DNA of 64,000 bases from Mycobacterium marinum (GCF_003391395.1 NZ_CP024190.1:3658001-3722000); one strand, 5' to 3'. Shown: positions 36,535 to 45,954, counted from the stretch's first letter. Notes: generated by a model not told the origin, from the letters alone. Translations and numbers: made by a program.

Positions 36535-37173
36535 TTGACGATCTTCGTCATTGATCTGCCGCCGGACGAGATGGAGCGCCGCCTCAGGGAGGCCTTGACG
36601 GTCTACGTCGACGCGATGCGCTACCCCAGAGGCACCGAAAACCAGCGCGCTGCCATGTGGCTGGAACACGTCCGACGCAGCGGCTGGAAGGCGGTGGCCG
36701 CGGTTGACGTACCGCAAACACAGCCATCAACGCAGCTCCCCGACATCATTGGCGCCGATCCCAACCACGAGTTGCCGGCCGCAGATCTGGCCAACGCTCC
36801 GATGGTCGGGGTGGCCTACGGCTATCCCGGAGCACCCGGTCAATGGTGGCAACAGCAGGTCGTTTTGGGCCTGCAGCGCCGCGGTTTTCCGATGCACGCG
36901 ATCGCTCGGGTGATGAGCAGCTACTTCGAGCTAACGGAGTTGCATATCCATCCGAACGCCCAAGGCCGGGGCATCGGAGAGGCGCTCACCCGTCGGCTTC
37001 TGGCCGGCCGCGGCGAGGAGAGCGTCTTGCTCTCCACTCCGGAAAGCAATGGCGAGGACAATCGAGCGTGGCGGCTGTATCGGCGGCTGGGATTCACCGA
37101 CATCCTCCGCGGCTATTACTTCGCCGGCGATCCGCGCGCATTCGCGATCCTGGGCCGCGCGCTTCCCCTGTAG
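36535..37173 (+). CDS. GNAT-family N-acetyltransferase (Rv2170-like)
   Basis: A 212-residue acetyltransferase. The acetyl-CoA binding motif A is clear near residues 139-155 (LHIHPNAQGRGIGEALTRRL), followed by NGEDNRAWRLYRRLGF, a typical motif B. The central segment AYGYPGAPGQWWQQQV is characteristic of this mycobacterial subfamily. The TTG start is supported by GAGGAGGG about 8-14 bases upstream and by agreement with the remembered M. tuberculosis N-terminus. Lies upstream of lppM in the same direction (68-bp gap). The natural substrate is not predictable from sequence. Confidence 0.9.
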   Translation: MTIFVIDLPPDEMERRLREALTVYVDAMRYPRGTENQRAAMWLEHVRRSGWKAVAAVDVPQTQPSTQLPDIIGADPNHELPAADLANAPMVGVAYGYPGAPGQWWQQQVVLGLQRRGFPMHAIARVMSSYFELTELHIHPNAQGRGIGEALTRRLLAGRGEESVLLSTPESNGEDNRAWRLYRRLGFTDILRGYYFAGDPRAFAILGRALPL

Positions 37174-37241
37174 GCCCCGGCGGCACCCGAACCGGCGGAC
37201 AGGTTGCCGTACCACCCCACCGGGTCTGGCACGATGACCAG

Positions 37242-37970
37242 GTGCGTGCCAGCTCTCCCCCACTTTCAGCCCCAGCAGCCCCAGCGTTGCGCGCCCGACG
37301 ACGGCGGTTGCTGGCAATCGCAATGCTGTTGATGCTGGTGCCGCTTGCCACCGGGTGCCTGCGGGTCCGAGCGTCGATCACCATCTCGCCCGAGGACCTG
37401 GTGTCCGGGGAGATCATCGCGGCGGCAAAACCGAAGAACAACAAGGACACCGGGCCCCAGCTGGACAGCGACAACGTCGCGTTCAGCCAGAAGGTCGCGG
37501 TTTCCAACTACGACAGCGACGGCTACGTGGGATCGCAGGCGGTGTTCTCCGATCTCACCTTCGCCGAACTGCCTCAGCTGGCCAACATGAATCCCGACGC
37601 CGCCGGAGTGAACCTGTCGCTGCGCCGCAACGGCAACATGGTGATTCTCGAGGGCCGCGTCGATCTGACGTCGGTGACCGATGCCGATGCCGAGGTCGAG
37701 CTGACCGTTGCGTTCCCTGGCACCGTGACGTCCACCAACGGCGATCGCATCGAGCCCGAAGTGGTGCAGTGGAAACTCAAGCCGGGTGTGGTCAGCACCA
37801 TGAACGCTCAGGCGCGCTACACCGATCCCAACACCCGGTCCTTCACCGCGGCAGGCATCTGGCTCGCCATCGCGTCGTTCGCCGCCGCCGGGGTGGTGGC
37901 GGCGCTGGCTTGGGTCAGCCGGGACCGCTCCCCGCGCTTCACAGCCCCCGGCGATCAGCCGCCAAGCTAA
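37242..37970 (+). CDS. lppM: Lipoprotein LppM
   Basis: A 242-residue envelope lipoprotein (Rv2171-like). The N-terminus has Arg residues followed by a hydrophobic stretch and the lipobox LATGC with Cys39 as the lipidated residue. The mature part is beta-rich (VRASITISPEDLVSGEI, then VEVELTVAFPGTV-like strands), and a C-terminal membrane helix (IWLAIASFAAAGVVAALAWV) is followed by a short basic tail, so it may be anchored at both ends. LppM is reported to affect phagosome maturation and mannosylated lipid display in M. tuberculosis. GTG 37242 start; an in-frame opening extends further upstream over the GNAT gene and is not real. Confidence 0.92.
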   Translation: MRASSPPLSAPAAPALRARRRRLLAIAMLLMLVPLATGCLRVRASITISPEDLVSGEIIAAAKPKNNKDTGPQLDSDNVAFSQKVAVSNYDSDGYVGSQAVFSDLTFAELPQLANMNPDAAGVNLSLRRNGNMVILEGRVDLTSVTDADAEVELTVAFPGTVTSTNGDRIEPEVVQWKLKPGVVSTMNAQARYTDPNTRSFTAAGIWLAIASFAAAGVVAALAWVSRDRSPRFTAPGDQPPS

Positions 37971-38015
37971 GCGCGCTCGACTCGACGCCGCCGGGGCCCG
38001 GTGCCGCAGAACGGG

Positions 38016-38912
38016 CTAGCCGTGTGTGTCGGGCGCCCAGTAGGCGAGCATTTCCGCGAAGGTCTGGAAAGCGGCCGGAGACACCCCGTAGGTCGCCTCG
38101 AAATGGATGCTGAGCGGGAAGCCCAGACCGACGACGCCGTCCATTATCCGCTTGTACAGGTCGACCATGAGCTGGCGCTTCTGAGCAGGTTCGCTCGCGG
38201 CCAGGCGCTTGACGAACTCCTGTTCCGCGGCCACCGCAGGGTTGCCGGGATCCTGGATCAGCCAGTTGATCAGGCCGACGCGGCTTTCGACTTTCGGGAT
38301 GAAGCCAAACGAGAGCAGCAGCTCGGGCCGGTGGTCGGTGCTGTCGGCAAATTCGGTGAGGAACTTGACGATGGCGTCCGAATACAGCAGCTGGGTCATG
38401 CCGTAGGTGGCGCCCTGGTTGCACTTGAAATTGAGCCGGCCTTGTTCGCCGTCGCGGGTGGGAATCACGATCACACCGCGGTTGGGCAGCAAGTCACGAT
38501 AAATCGACAACGCGTCGGTGGGTGCAACCCCGGAGCCTTCCCCGTCGTTCATGGTGCGCGGCACGCCGACAAAGACCACGCCCTCCATACCGGCGTCAGA
38601 CAAATCCACCAGCCGGCGACGCAGGGCCGCTTCGTCGGTAAACGCGGTTACTTGCGTACACAAGCCGTTGATCCCCGGCATTTCGGGTTTGATGATCTGC
38701 CAGAAGTCGAGCACGTCGAGCTTCTGCTGCATCGGCACCGGCCGATCGTCGTCTTCGGCGATCATCCCGGGGATCATCACGTGCCGCAGACGGCCGTCCA
38801 GCCCGAAGTCCGCCGAGTACTGCACCACTTTGCGCGCATCTTCCAATGCCCGTTCCTTGCCGCCATCGACATTGGGCGGCACCAGCTCGAGCGCGATCGT
38901 GCGTAGGGTCAC
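38016..38912 (-). CDS. Methylenetetrahydrofolate reductase-like protein (Rv2172c-like)
   Basis: A 298-residue TIM-barrel protein of the mycobacterial MTHFR-like group. Visible conserved blocks are RHVMIPGMIAEDDDRPVPM, DFWQIIKPEMPG, VGVPRTMNDGEGSGVAPTDA, IPTRDGEQGRLNFKC, GATYGMTQLLYSDAI and LINWLIQDPGN. It resembles 5,10-methylene-THF reductases but is shorter and lacks obvious flavin signatures; flavin-independent variants have been described in mycobacteria. GTG 38912 has GGGGAG just upstream and begins like Rv2172c. It converges with lppM (45 bp between stops) and diverges from idsA2. Confidence 0.82.
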   Translation of the reverse strand: MTLRTIALELVPPNVDGGKERALEDARKVVQYSADFGLDGRLRHVMIPGMIAEDDDRPVPMQQKLDVLDFWQIIKPEMPGINGLCTQVTAFTDEAALRRRLVDLSDAGMEGVVFVGVPRTMNDGEGSGVAPTDALSIYRDLLPNRGVIVIPTRDGEQGRLNFKCNQGATYGMTQLLYSDAIVKFLTEFADSTDHRPELLLSFGFIPKVESRVGLINWLIQDPGNPAVAAEQEFVKRLAASEPAQKRQLMVDLYKRIMDGVVGLGFPLSIHFEATYGVSPAAFQTFAEMLAYWAPDTHG

Positions 38913-39167
38913 ACAGCTCCCCTTTGTTTTGACGATTATTCTCTGCCCGTTGCCAGGCGGCGCCACACCGCGCACAGGGGATCCGGGTCGCGCGGAGCCG
39001 CAAAACCCAGGTCACTTCCAACAGCATAGGTGTGGGTTAGTCAGTTAGGCGAAGCAACTTGTGGGGTCAACCCGCGCCGCAACCCTAAAAGACCAACACC
39101 CGCCGCCTGCGCTGTGGCCTAATACACTGTCGGGCCAGAGACAAGCCGAGCAGAAAGGGGCGCCGCG

Positions 39168-40256
39168 CTGAGCGTCGACGCATCGGCAACCGAAGAGCTG
39201 GCCGGCGCCATCACCGACCAACTGCGACTGTACTTGCGTGATCGTCGCAGCCAGGCGGCCTACATCGGTGACGACTACGGCGCCTTGACGGCATGGCTGG
39301 AAGAGTTCGTGCTCTCCGGGGGCAAGCGGCTAAGGCCGATTTTCGCTTATCGGGGCTGGCAGGCCGTGACAACCGAGGATCCCGACCCGGATCTACTGTT
39401 GTTGTTTTCTGCGCTGGAGCTGCTACATGCCTGGGCGTTGATACATGACGACGTCATCGACGCCTCGTCAACGCGGCGCGGCCGGCCAACGGCCCACATG
39501 CACTTCGCGGCGCTACACCGGGACCGGAACTGGCTCGGCCCAGCACAGCAATTCGGGATCTCGGCAGCGATCCTGATCGGCGATGTGGCACAGGCCTGGG
39601 CCGACGACATCATTTCGCGGGTTTCCCAGTCAAGCCTGTCACCCGACGCGCAACGGCGGGTCCAGCGCGTCTGGTCGGATATCCGCACCGAGGTGCTGGG
39701 CGGGCAATACCTTGACATCGTGGCCGAAGCCAGCGCGGCCGATTCCATTACGTCGGCAATGACTGTCGCGACCTTCAAAACCGCCTGCTACACGGTCTCG
39801 AGGCCGTTACAGCTGGGGGCGGCCGCGGCCGCCGACCGGCCCGATGTCCAGGAGGCGTTCCACCAGTTCGGAACCGATCTCGGAGTCGCGTTTCAGCTGC
39901 GCGACGACGTGCTGGGGGTGTTCGGCGACCCGGCAGTGACGGGAAAGCCATCCGGCGACGACCTGAGGTCGGGAAAGCGCACGGTGTTGATCGCCGAGGC
40001 GGCCGCGCTGGCGGACAGGTCGGACCCGAAGGCCGCCAACTTGTTGCGGTCCGCGGTCGGCAGTGAGCTCACCGACTCGCAGGTGGGCGAGCTGCGCGAG
40101 GTGATCGTGCGGGTCGGGGCCCTTGCGGCCGCCGAGAACCGGATCGCCGGGCTCACCCGGCGCGCACTTGCCACACTCGAGTCCATACCCATCAATGCCA
40201 GCGCCAAAGCCGGCTTGTCCGCGCTGGCCCGGACGGCCACGGACCGGTCGGCCTGA
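39168..40256 (+). CDS. idsA2: Polyprenyl diphosphate synthase IdsA2
   Basis: Trans-isoprenyl diphosphate synthase. First Asp-rich motif DDVID (in LIHDDVIDASSTRRGRPT), second DDVLG (in FQLRDDVLGVFGDPAVTGKP), plus GGKRLRPIFAY and KTACYTV. The start is uncertain. Homology extends upstream of the first standard in-frame start (TTG 39234) to at least AGAITDQLRLYL, and A-A-A-G-G-G-G lies 7 bases before a CTG at 39168, so a CTG start is the best reading. A second CTG at 39198 corresponds to the start recalled for M. tuberculosis. Followed 4 bases later by mptA, so probably an operon. It belongs to the conserved backbone, not to the mevalonate insert. Confidence 0.92.
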   Translation: MSVDASATEELAGAITDQLRLYLRDRRSQAAYIGDDYGALTAWLEEFVLSGGKRLRPIFAYRGWQAVTTEDPDPDLLLLFSALELLHAWALIHDDVIDASSTRRGRPTAHMHFAALHRDRNWLGPAQQFGISAAILIGDVAQAWADDIISRVSQSSLSPDAQRRVQRVWSDIRTEVLGGQYLDIVAEASAADSITSAMTVATFKTACYTVSRPLQLGAAAAADRPDVQEAFHQFGTDLGVAFQLRDDVLGVFGDPAVTGKPSGDDLRSGKRTVLIAEAAALADRSDPKAANLLRSAVGSELTDSQVGELREVIVRVGALAAAENRIAGLTRRALATLESIPINASAKAGLSALARTATDRSA

Positions 40257-40260
40257 ACCA

Positions 40261-41841
40261 ATGACCAGTCCAACACCCACTCCGGAAGCCCTCTCTGTGA
40301 CAAAAATGTCTGTTAGGCAAAGCCTTTCGCGGATTCGAGAGTTTGCGTCCTCCCCCCAGGCCGGGCCTGCGCGGCTGGGGCTGCTGGGTGCGGTGCTGAT
40401 CACCGTCGGCGGGCTGGGAGCGGGCAGCATCCGCCAGCACGATCCACTGCTGGAATCCATCCACATGTCCTGGCTGCGCTTCGGTCACGGGCTGGTGCTG
40501 TCATCGATCGTTTTGTGGCTGGGCGTTGGTCTCATGCTGATCGCCTGGCTGCGATTGGGGCGAGGGGTCCTCGCCGGCCAAGCCAGCGAGTTCACCATGC
40601 GGGCCACCACGGCGTTCTGGTTGGCGCCCCTGTTGCTTTCGGTGCCCATCTTCAGCCGGGACACCTACTCCTACCTCGCCCAGGGGGCACTGCTCCGCGA
40701 CGGCCTGGACCCCTACGCCGTCGGCCCGGTTGCCAACGCGAATTCGCTGCTCAACGACGTAAGTCCGATCTGGACGATCACGACCGCACCGTACGGTCCG
40801 GCATTCATCCTGGTGGCAAAGGTCGTCACCATGATCGTCGGCAACAACGTTGTCGCAGGAACCATGCTGCTGCGTTTGTGCATGCTGCCCGGGTTGGCCC
40901 TACTGATCTGGGCGACCCCGCGCCTGGCTCACCGTCTCGGGGCCGACAGCCCAACCGCAATGTGGATCTGTGTTCTCAACCCATTGGTCCTGATTCATCT
41001 GATGGGCGGGGTGCACAACGAGATGCTGATGGTGGGCCTGATGGCCGCCGGTATCGCATTAACCCTGCAGCGCCACCACGTTGCGGGTATCGCGCTGATC
41101 ACGGTCGCCGTCGCGGTCAAGGCGACGGCCGGGCTGGCACTGCCCTTCCTGTTCTGGGTATGGATGCGCCACCTACACGAGCGCCGGGGTTATCGGCCGG
41201 CTCATGCTTTCCTGGTGGCCGCCGCCGCCTCGCTACTGGTTTTTCTTGCCGTGTTCTCGGTGTTGTCCGCGGTGGCCCGGGTGGGGCTCGGGTGGCTCAC
41301 TGCGCTGGCCGGTTCGGTCAAGATCATCAACTGGCTGACCCTGCCGACCGGGGCGGCCAACCTGATCCATGCCCTGGGCAGGAACTTCTTCACGCTCGAC
41401 TTCTACACCTTGCTGCACGTCACCCGACTCATCGGAATCGCGATCATCGCCGTATCGCTCCCGCTGCTGTGGTGGCGGTTCCGGCGCGACGACCGGGCCG
41501 CATTGACCGGCATCGCGTGGTCGATGCTCATCGTGGTGCTGTTCGTACCAGCCGCCCTGCCTTGGTATTACTCCTGGCCGCTGGCCGTCGCGGCGCCGCT
41601 GGCGCAGTCCCGGCGATCGATGGCGGCCATCGCCGGGATTTCGACCTGGATCATGGTGATCTTTAAGCCCGACGGATCACACGGGATGTACTCCTGGCTG
41701 CACTTCTGGATCGCCACAAGCTGCGCACTTGCCGCCTGGTACGCGCTCTACCACGCGCCCGACCTGCGCACCCGGCCTGGCGAGACACCGGCCGACGAGC
41801 CCGCGGCGCCCCTCGATATGGGCACCAAGGACCCTCAGTAG
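40261..41841 (+). CDS. mptA: Alpha-(1->6) mannopyranosyltransferase MptA
   Basis: Polyprenyl-phosphate-mannose-dependent GT-C mannosyltransferase that elongates the alpha-1,6-mannan core of lipomannan and lipoarabinomannan. The 526-residue protein has about 13 hydrophobic helices. The first periplasmic loop carries FSRDTYSYLAQGALLRDGLDPY with the acidic residue expected for catalysis, followed by PYGPAFILVAK and MGGVHNEMLMVG. ATG 40261 lies 4 bases after the idsA2 stop. Convergent with the Rv2175c-like gene. Confidence 0.95.
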   Translation: MTSPTPTPEALSVTKMSVRQSLSRIREFASSPQAGPARLGLLGAVLITVGGLGAGSIRQHDPLLESIHMSWLRFGHGLVLSSIVLWLGVGLMLIAWLRLGRGVLAGQASEFTMRATTAFWLAPLLLSVPIFSRDTYSYLAQGALLRDGLDPYAVGPVANANSLLNDVSPIWTITTAPYGPAFILVAKVVTMIVGNNVVAGTMLLRLCMLPGLALLIWATPRLAHRLGADSPTAMWICVLNPLVLIHLMGGVHNEMLMVGLMAAGIALTLQRHHVAGIALITVAVAVKATAGLALPFLFWVWMRHLHERRGYRPAHAFLVAAAASLLVFLAVFSVLSAVARVGLGWLTALAGSVKIINWLTLPTGAANLIHALGRNFFTLDFYTLLHVTRLIGIAIIAVSLPLLWWRFRRDDRAALTGIAWSMLIVVLFVPAALPWYYSWPLAVAAPLAQSRRSMAAIAGISTWIMVIFKPDGSHGMYSWLHFWIATSCALAAWYALYHAPDLRTRPGETPADEPAAPLDMGTKDPQ

Positions 41842-41878
41842 GGCTCAGCGAGCCTCAGGAGGCCTGGATCGAGCCTTC

Positions 41879-42283
41879 TTAGTAGGCCATGGCCTGCGCG
41901 CGGCGGACGACTTCACGAGCCTGGTGAGCATGGAGCGCGTCGACGGGGCGCGCGTTGCTCACCGCGTCGCGTGAGCCGTCGCGTGTGACGGTCAACGACG
42001 GGTCCGGCGTAAACAACCACCGGATGATCTCGGTGTCGTGGTATCCGCCGTCATGCAGGATCGTCAACAACCCTGGCAAGCTCTTGACCACCTGACCTGA
42101 GCTGGTGAAAAAGACCTGCGGCACGACCACACCCCCCTCGCGCCGCACCGCAACAAGGTGACCTTCGCGCAACTGCTGATGCACCTTGCTGACCGGAACG
42201 CCGAGAAGTTCGGCGACCCGAGACAGGTCATAGGTTGGTTCGTCGGGGTCCAGGACGTCGTCGCCGGCCGGAATACTGCCCAC
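41879..42283 (-). CDS. Winged-helix DNA-binding protein (Rv2175c-like), PknL substrate
   Basis: A 134-residue protein with an N-terminal helix-turn-helix (YDLSRVAELLGVPVSKVHQQ, then REGHLVAVRREGGVVVPQ) and a C-terminal helical part (SLPGLLTILHDGGYHDTEII, RDGSRDAVSNARPVDALHAH). Its M. tuberculosis orthologue is a DNA-binding protein phosphorylated by PknL, which is encoded divergently next door, as here. The start was placed at GTG 42283; the region upstream would give the extra N-terminal dozen residues of the M. tuberculosis protein only in another frame, so the N-terminal tail that contains the orthologue's phosphosite may be missing here. Confidence 0.9.
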   Translation of the reverse strand: MGSIPAGDDVLDPDEPTYDLSRVAELLGVPVSKVHQQLREGHLVAVRREGGVVVPQVFFTSSGQVVKSLPGLLTILHDGGYHDTEIIRWLFTPDPSLTVTRDGSRDAVSNARPVDALHAHQAREVVRRAQAMAY

Positions 42284-42373
42284 CGCGCCAGTGTAGAACC
42301 TGGCAAGCTGGCGGGTGTGCGCGTTGCGGCTACGTTGCGCCCTGCGATTCGCGGCGCAACCTAGGATGGCTCA

Positions 42374-43669
42374 GTGGCTCGAGCTGAATTCCCCGGCTCC
42401 TTCGCAGACCGTGTCGGCCCGCATCGGGGCCGAATTGAAGCCGGGATTGGGGACCAATTGGACGGCGCGCTGTTGGATGGCCGTTACCTGGTCGGGGCCA
42501 GGATCGCCAGCGGCGGAACCTCGACGGTCTACCGCGGCCTGGACGTTCGCCTCGATCGCCCGGTCGCGCTGAAGGTGATGGACTCCCGCTATGCGGGCGA
42601 TCAGCAATTCCTCACCCGCTTTCAGCTCGAGGCCCGCACGGTCGCCCGGCTGAAGAACCCCGGCTTGGTCGCCGTCTACGACCAGGGCTTAGATGCGCGG
42701 CATCCATTTCTGGTGATGGAGCTCATCGAAGGCGGCACCCTGCGGGAGCTGCTGAGCGAACGTGGCCCGATGCCGCCCCATGCCGTCGCGGCGGTGCTGC
42801 GCCCGGTGCTTGGTGGACTGGCGACCGCGCACCGAGCCGGCTTGGTCCACCGCGACGTCAAGCCGGAGAACATCCTGATCTCCGATGACGGTGACGTGAA
42901 AATCGCGGACTTCGGGCTGGTCCGTGCCGTCGCAGCGGCTGGGATCACCTCCACCAGCGTCATTTTGGGCACCGCAGCCTATCTGTCCCCGGAGCAGGTC
43001 CGCGACGGCAACGCCGGCCCCCGTAGTGACGTCTACTCCGCCGGCATCCTCACCTACGAACTGCTCACCGGCGCTACGCCGTTCACCGGTGACACGGCGT
43101 TGTCCATCGCGTATCAACGACTCGATCATGACGTGCCGCCCGCCAGCGCTGTGATCACGGGCGTTCCAACACAGTTCGATGAATTTGTGGCGTGCGCTAC
43201 CGCCCGTGACCCGAGTGAACGGTACGCCGACGCGATCGAGATGGCGGCCGATCTGGACGCAATCGTGGAGGAGCTGGCGCTGCCCGAATTCCGGGTGCCG
43301 GCACCGCGCAACTCGGCACAGCACCGGTCGGCGGCGCTGCAGCACAGCCGAGTCAACCAACACCGGCCCTTCGAGGCCTCCGCGCAAGTCTCGGCCTCTC
43401 CGCACGGCCGCCAGCCGACGCGCGAGCTCCCCCGAGAACCCGAGAATCACAACGAGCCCCCCGGCTCCGACTTCGATGACGAATCCGACGAGTATGAATA
43501 CGAGCCGGTGTCAGGGCAGTTCGCCGGAATCTCCATGAACGAATTTGCCTGGGCACGACAGCATGCCCGTCGCACCGTGCTGATCTGGGTAGCGGTGGTG
43601 CTGGCAATCACCGGGATGGTTGCGGCCGCGGCGTGGACGATCGGCAGCAACTTGAGCGGACTGCTGTAG
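42374..43669 (+). CDS. pknL: Serine/threonine protein kinase PknL
   Basis: Membrane-anchored Hanks-type kinase. From GTG 42374: glycine loop IASGGTSTVYRG (44-55), catalytic Lys67 in VALKVMD, Glu in FQLEAR, HRDVKPEN with Asp161, ADFG with Asp179, activation-loop Thr/Ser (ITSTSVILGT) and LSPEQ. A disordered juxtamembrane region (~310-395, rich in His/Arg then acidic) precedes one membrane helix (VLIWVAVVLAITGMVAAAAW) and only a short extracellular tail; no PASTA repeats. 431 residues versus about 399 in M. tuberculosis, with the extra length at the N-terminus and juxtamembrane. It faces the Rv2175c-like gene across ~90 bp. The mevalonate insert begins just downstream. Confidence 0.95.
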   Translation: MARAEFPGSFADRVGPHRGRIEAGIGDQLDGALLDGRYLVGARIASGGTSTVYRGLDVRLDRPVALKVMDSRYAGDQQFLTRFQLEARTVARLKNPGLVAVYDQGLDARHPFLVMELIEGGTLRELLSERGPMPPHAVAAVLRPVLGGLATAHRAGLVHRDVKPENILISDDGDVKIADFGLVRAVAAAGITSTSVILGTAAYLSPEQVRDGNAGPRSDVYSAGILTYELLTGATPFTGDTALSIAYQRLDHDVPPASAVITGVPTQFDEFVACATARDPSERYADAIEMAADLDAIVEELALPEFRVPAPRNSAQHRSAALQHSRVNQHRPFEASAQVSASPHGRQPTRELPREPENHNEPPGSDFDDESDEYEYEPVSGQFAGISMNEFAWARQHARRTVLIWVAVVLAITGMVAAAAWTIGSNLSGLL

Positions 43670-43733
43670 TCGCGCAACACCACTGAGCGAGTTTCCTACG
43701 CCGGCGATCCGCTGACCACCCAACACCGCCTGA

Positions 43734-44771
43734 TCACCTATCGCGACCGATCACCAGTTGCGCCAAGCCGATCAGATCAGCCGAGCCTAGCTGGTCAGGC
43801 AACGCGGCAAGGGCGGCATCCATGAGTTCATCGGCATGCCGCCGGGCTGCCTTGCGCCCCCCTGCGGCTTCGATCAGTTCGCTCGCCCACGCCACATCAT
43901 TGGCCGTCATCGGCTCCGTAGACCGATACAGCTCAGCCAGTTTGAGCGCCGCCGAGGAGCCGGACTCCAACGCCGCAATCACCGGCAGAGTTTTCTTGCG
44001 GCGGGCCAGATCGCTGCCGACCGGCTTGCCGGTGACAGATGGATCTCCCCAAATGCCGACGATGTCGTCGAGGATCTGAAAGGCCAGCCCCAGGTGGTAG
44101 CCGAACTCCCGCATCGCCGATACCGTCAACGGATCCGCACCCGCGGTCAGCGCCCCCAGCTCACAGGCACACCCCATCAATCCCGCGGTCTTCCCGGCTG
44201 CCATCCGCAAGTACCCGTCGACCGTTACCCGCTTGGGCGTCTCGAAGTCACCATCATCGACCTGGCCGACACGCAAGCCCAGAAACGACGACTCCAACGT
44301 CGCGATCGCGGCCATGGCAACCTCGGGCGCCAACATCTCGGCCAATACGCGACTACACAAGACGTGTAGCGCATCTCCGAGCATGATCGCGCTGGTTTCT
44401 CCCCAGACCGTCCATACCGTCGCCCTGCCGCGGCGAGTGACATCGCGATCCATCACGTCGTCGTGAACCAGCGAGAAATTGTGCATCAACTCCACCGCCG
44501 CCGCCACCGGAGCCGCCGCACTCGCGTCACCGCAAGCGGCGGCTGCCCCGACCACCAAAGCGGCCCGCGTCGCCCGCCCTGACCAACCACCCGTCCCGGA
44601 TCCGTTGACATCCCACCAGCCCAAGTGATACCCGGCCATGGTTGCCAACGGCTCAGCCAACCAGCCCACGGCTACCCGCATTACCGGATCGCACTCGCGC
44701 CGAGCCCGCGACAGCAGTATCCGACCCGCATCCGGTGGCGCATCTGGAACATCAGCCATGCCGAGCGACAT
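43734..44771 (-). CDS. Prenyl diphosphate synthase, cluster copy 1 (FPP/GGPP synthase)
   Basis: Trans-prenyltransferase joining IPP units to allylic diphosphates. The 345-residue protein has the first motif DDVMD at 104-108 (in FSLVHDDVMDRDVTRRGR) and the second DDIVG near 235 (FQILDDIVGIWGDPSVTGKP), with KTAGLMG. Start is ATG 44771: the Shine-Dalgarno AGGAGG is 6 bases upstream and lies just after the HMG-CoA synthase stop. A Phe five residues before the first motif suggests a C15-C20 product, but chain length cannot be fixed by eye. Last gene of the mevalonate operon and a close paralogue of the copy at 50927-51964. One copy may be redundant or differ in product length. Confidence 0.93.
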   Translation of the reverse strand: MSLGMADVPDAPPDAGRILLSRARRECDPVMRVAVGWLAEPLATMAGYHLGWWDVNGSGTGGWSGRATRAALVVGAAAACGDASAAAPVAAAVELMHNFSLVHDDVMDRDVTRRGRATVWTVWGETSAIMLGDALHVLCSRVLAEMLAPEVAMAAIATLESSFLGLRVGQVDDGDFETPKRVTVDGYLRMAAGKTAGLMGCACELGALTAGADPLTVSAMREFGYHLGLAFQILDDIVGIWGDPSVTGKPVGSDLARRKKTLPVIAALESGSSAALKLAELYRSTEPMTANDVAWASELIEAAGGRKAARRHADELMDAALAALPDQLGSADLIGLAQLVIGRDR

Positions 44772-44787
44772 CGACCACCTCCTCACA

Positions 44788-45954
44788 TCAGACTGCGCCG
44801 TACATCCGTTTGTGCTCGGAGATCGCTGTCAGCCGGAACGGGCGGGAGGTTTCCACCGGCAGGCTGTGGTGGTTGCCGTTGGTGGGCAGCGTGAGGTTGT
44901 GCAGTCTGCGATAGTGCTCATAGCTCAGCGGGATTCGCGTTTCCAGCGCTGCGCGGTGCTGATCGGTGCGTAGATGTTGTTGGTATCCGGGAGTGACGGT
45001 TCCGGCGAATAGTTCGGCTACACAACCTGATCCGTAGCTCAGCATCGCTATCGGCTGATCTGAGAGGTCGTCCGCTTGATCCAGCAGCGCCGCGAGGGCC
45101 AGATACAACGATGCGGTGTAGCTGTTGCCGATCCGCCGGTTGTACTCGACGGTGTTGCCGACCGCCGCCTGGACCGCGGCGTCGCTGGCATCTTCACCGG
45201 CTTCTGCGGCCAGTTGTTTGTGTGCCTTGTACGCCATTTTCGTGAACGGTTGGTGGTAGCAGAAAGCCGCGAATTCGCCGAAGGCTCTACCGCCGCGTTC
45301 GGTGTAGTCTTTCCACGCGCCCGATGCCGCCTCCATATATGCGGTGACCGAAGCCTTTCCGTCGACCAACGCAGTGCTGCGATAGTTCGGTCTCCAGAAG
45401 TCCATGATGTCGGCGGTATAGATTCCGGTGGGCTCCTCCAGCCGCAGCAGCGCGGGGTCTGCCGAAACCAGCATCGCCGCGGCCGCTGCACCTTGGGTGG
45501 GCTCGCCCGGGCTGTCGAGGTCGTAGCGGGCCACATCGGCTGCGATGACCAATACCTGCTGGGTCGGGTCGCGGTGTACGAGTGCCAGCGCGAGTTGCAG
45601 AGCACCTGTCGCCCCGTAGCAGGCTTGCTTGACTTCGAGTACGCGGGCGCTCGAGGGTAGGCCGAGCAGGGAGCTCACCCAGATTCCCGCCGATTTGGAC
45701 TGATCGACGCCGGTCTCGGTACCGATGACTATTGTCCGGATCTTTTGGCTGCCATGCCGTTTGATGATCGGGTCGGCGGCCGCGGCGGCCAAAGTGACGA
45801 TGTCCTCATCTGGTGCGACGATGCTCATCTGCTGTTGGCCCAGACCGACGAGGTATTTGTTCACGTCCACGCCGTGGTGTTCGGCCAGGGTTGCGTGGTC
45901 GAGTACGTAATGCGCAGTGGCTATTGATAGGTCGTGAATTCCGATCGAGACCAT
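44788..45954 (-). CDS. mvaS: Hydroxymethylglutaryl-CoA synthase
   Basis: Condenses acetyl-CoA with acetoacetyl-CoA to HMG-CoA. All three catalytic residues are visible: Glu80 in GTETGVDQSK, Cys112 in VKQACYGATGAL and His234 in FCYHQPFTKMAYKAH. 388 residues, normal for bacterial enzymes of this family. ATG 45954 follows A-A-A-G-G-A-A by about 9 bases. It lies 45 bp after the HMG-CoA reductase gene and runs directly into the ribosome-binding site of the prenyl synthase gene. The GSGCVAELFAG segment near the end is also typical of the family. Confidence 0.97.
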   Translation of the reverse strand: MVSIGIHDLSIATAHYVLDHATLAEHHGVDVNKYLVGLGQQQMSIVAPDEDIVTLAAAAADPIIKRHGSQKIRTIVIGTETGVDQSKSAGIWVSSLLGLPSSARVLEVKQACYGATGALQLALALVHRDPTQQVLVIAADVARYDLDSPGEPTQGAAAAAMLVSADPALLRLEEPTGIYTADIMDFWRPNYRSTALVDGKASVTAYMEAASGAWKDYTERGGRAFGEFAAFCYHQPFTKMAYKAHKQLAAEAGEDASDAAVQAAVGNTVEYNRRIGNSYTASLYLALAALLDQADDLSDQPIAMLSYGSGCVAELFAGTVTPGYQQHLRTDQHRAALETRIPLSYEHYRRLHNLTLPTNGNHHSLPVETSRPFRLTAISEHKRMYGAV

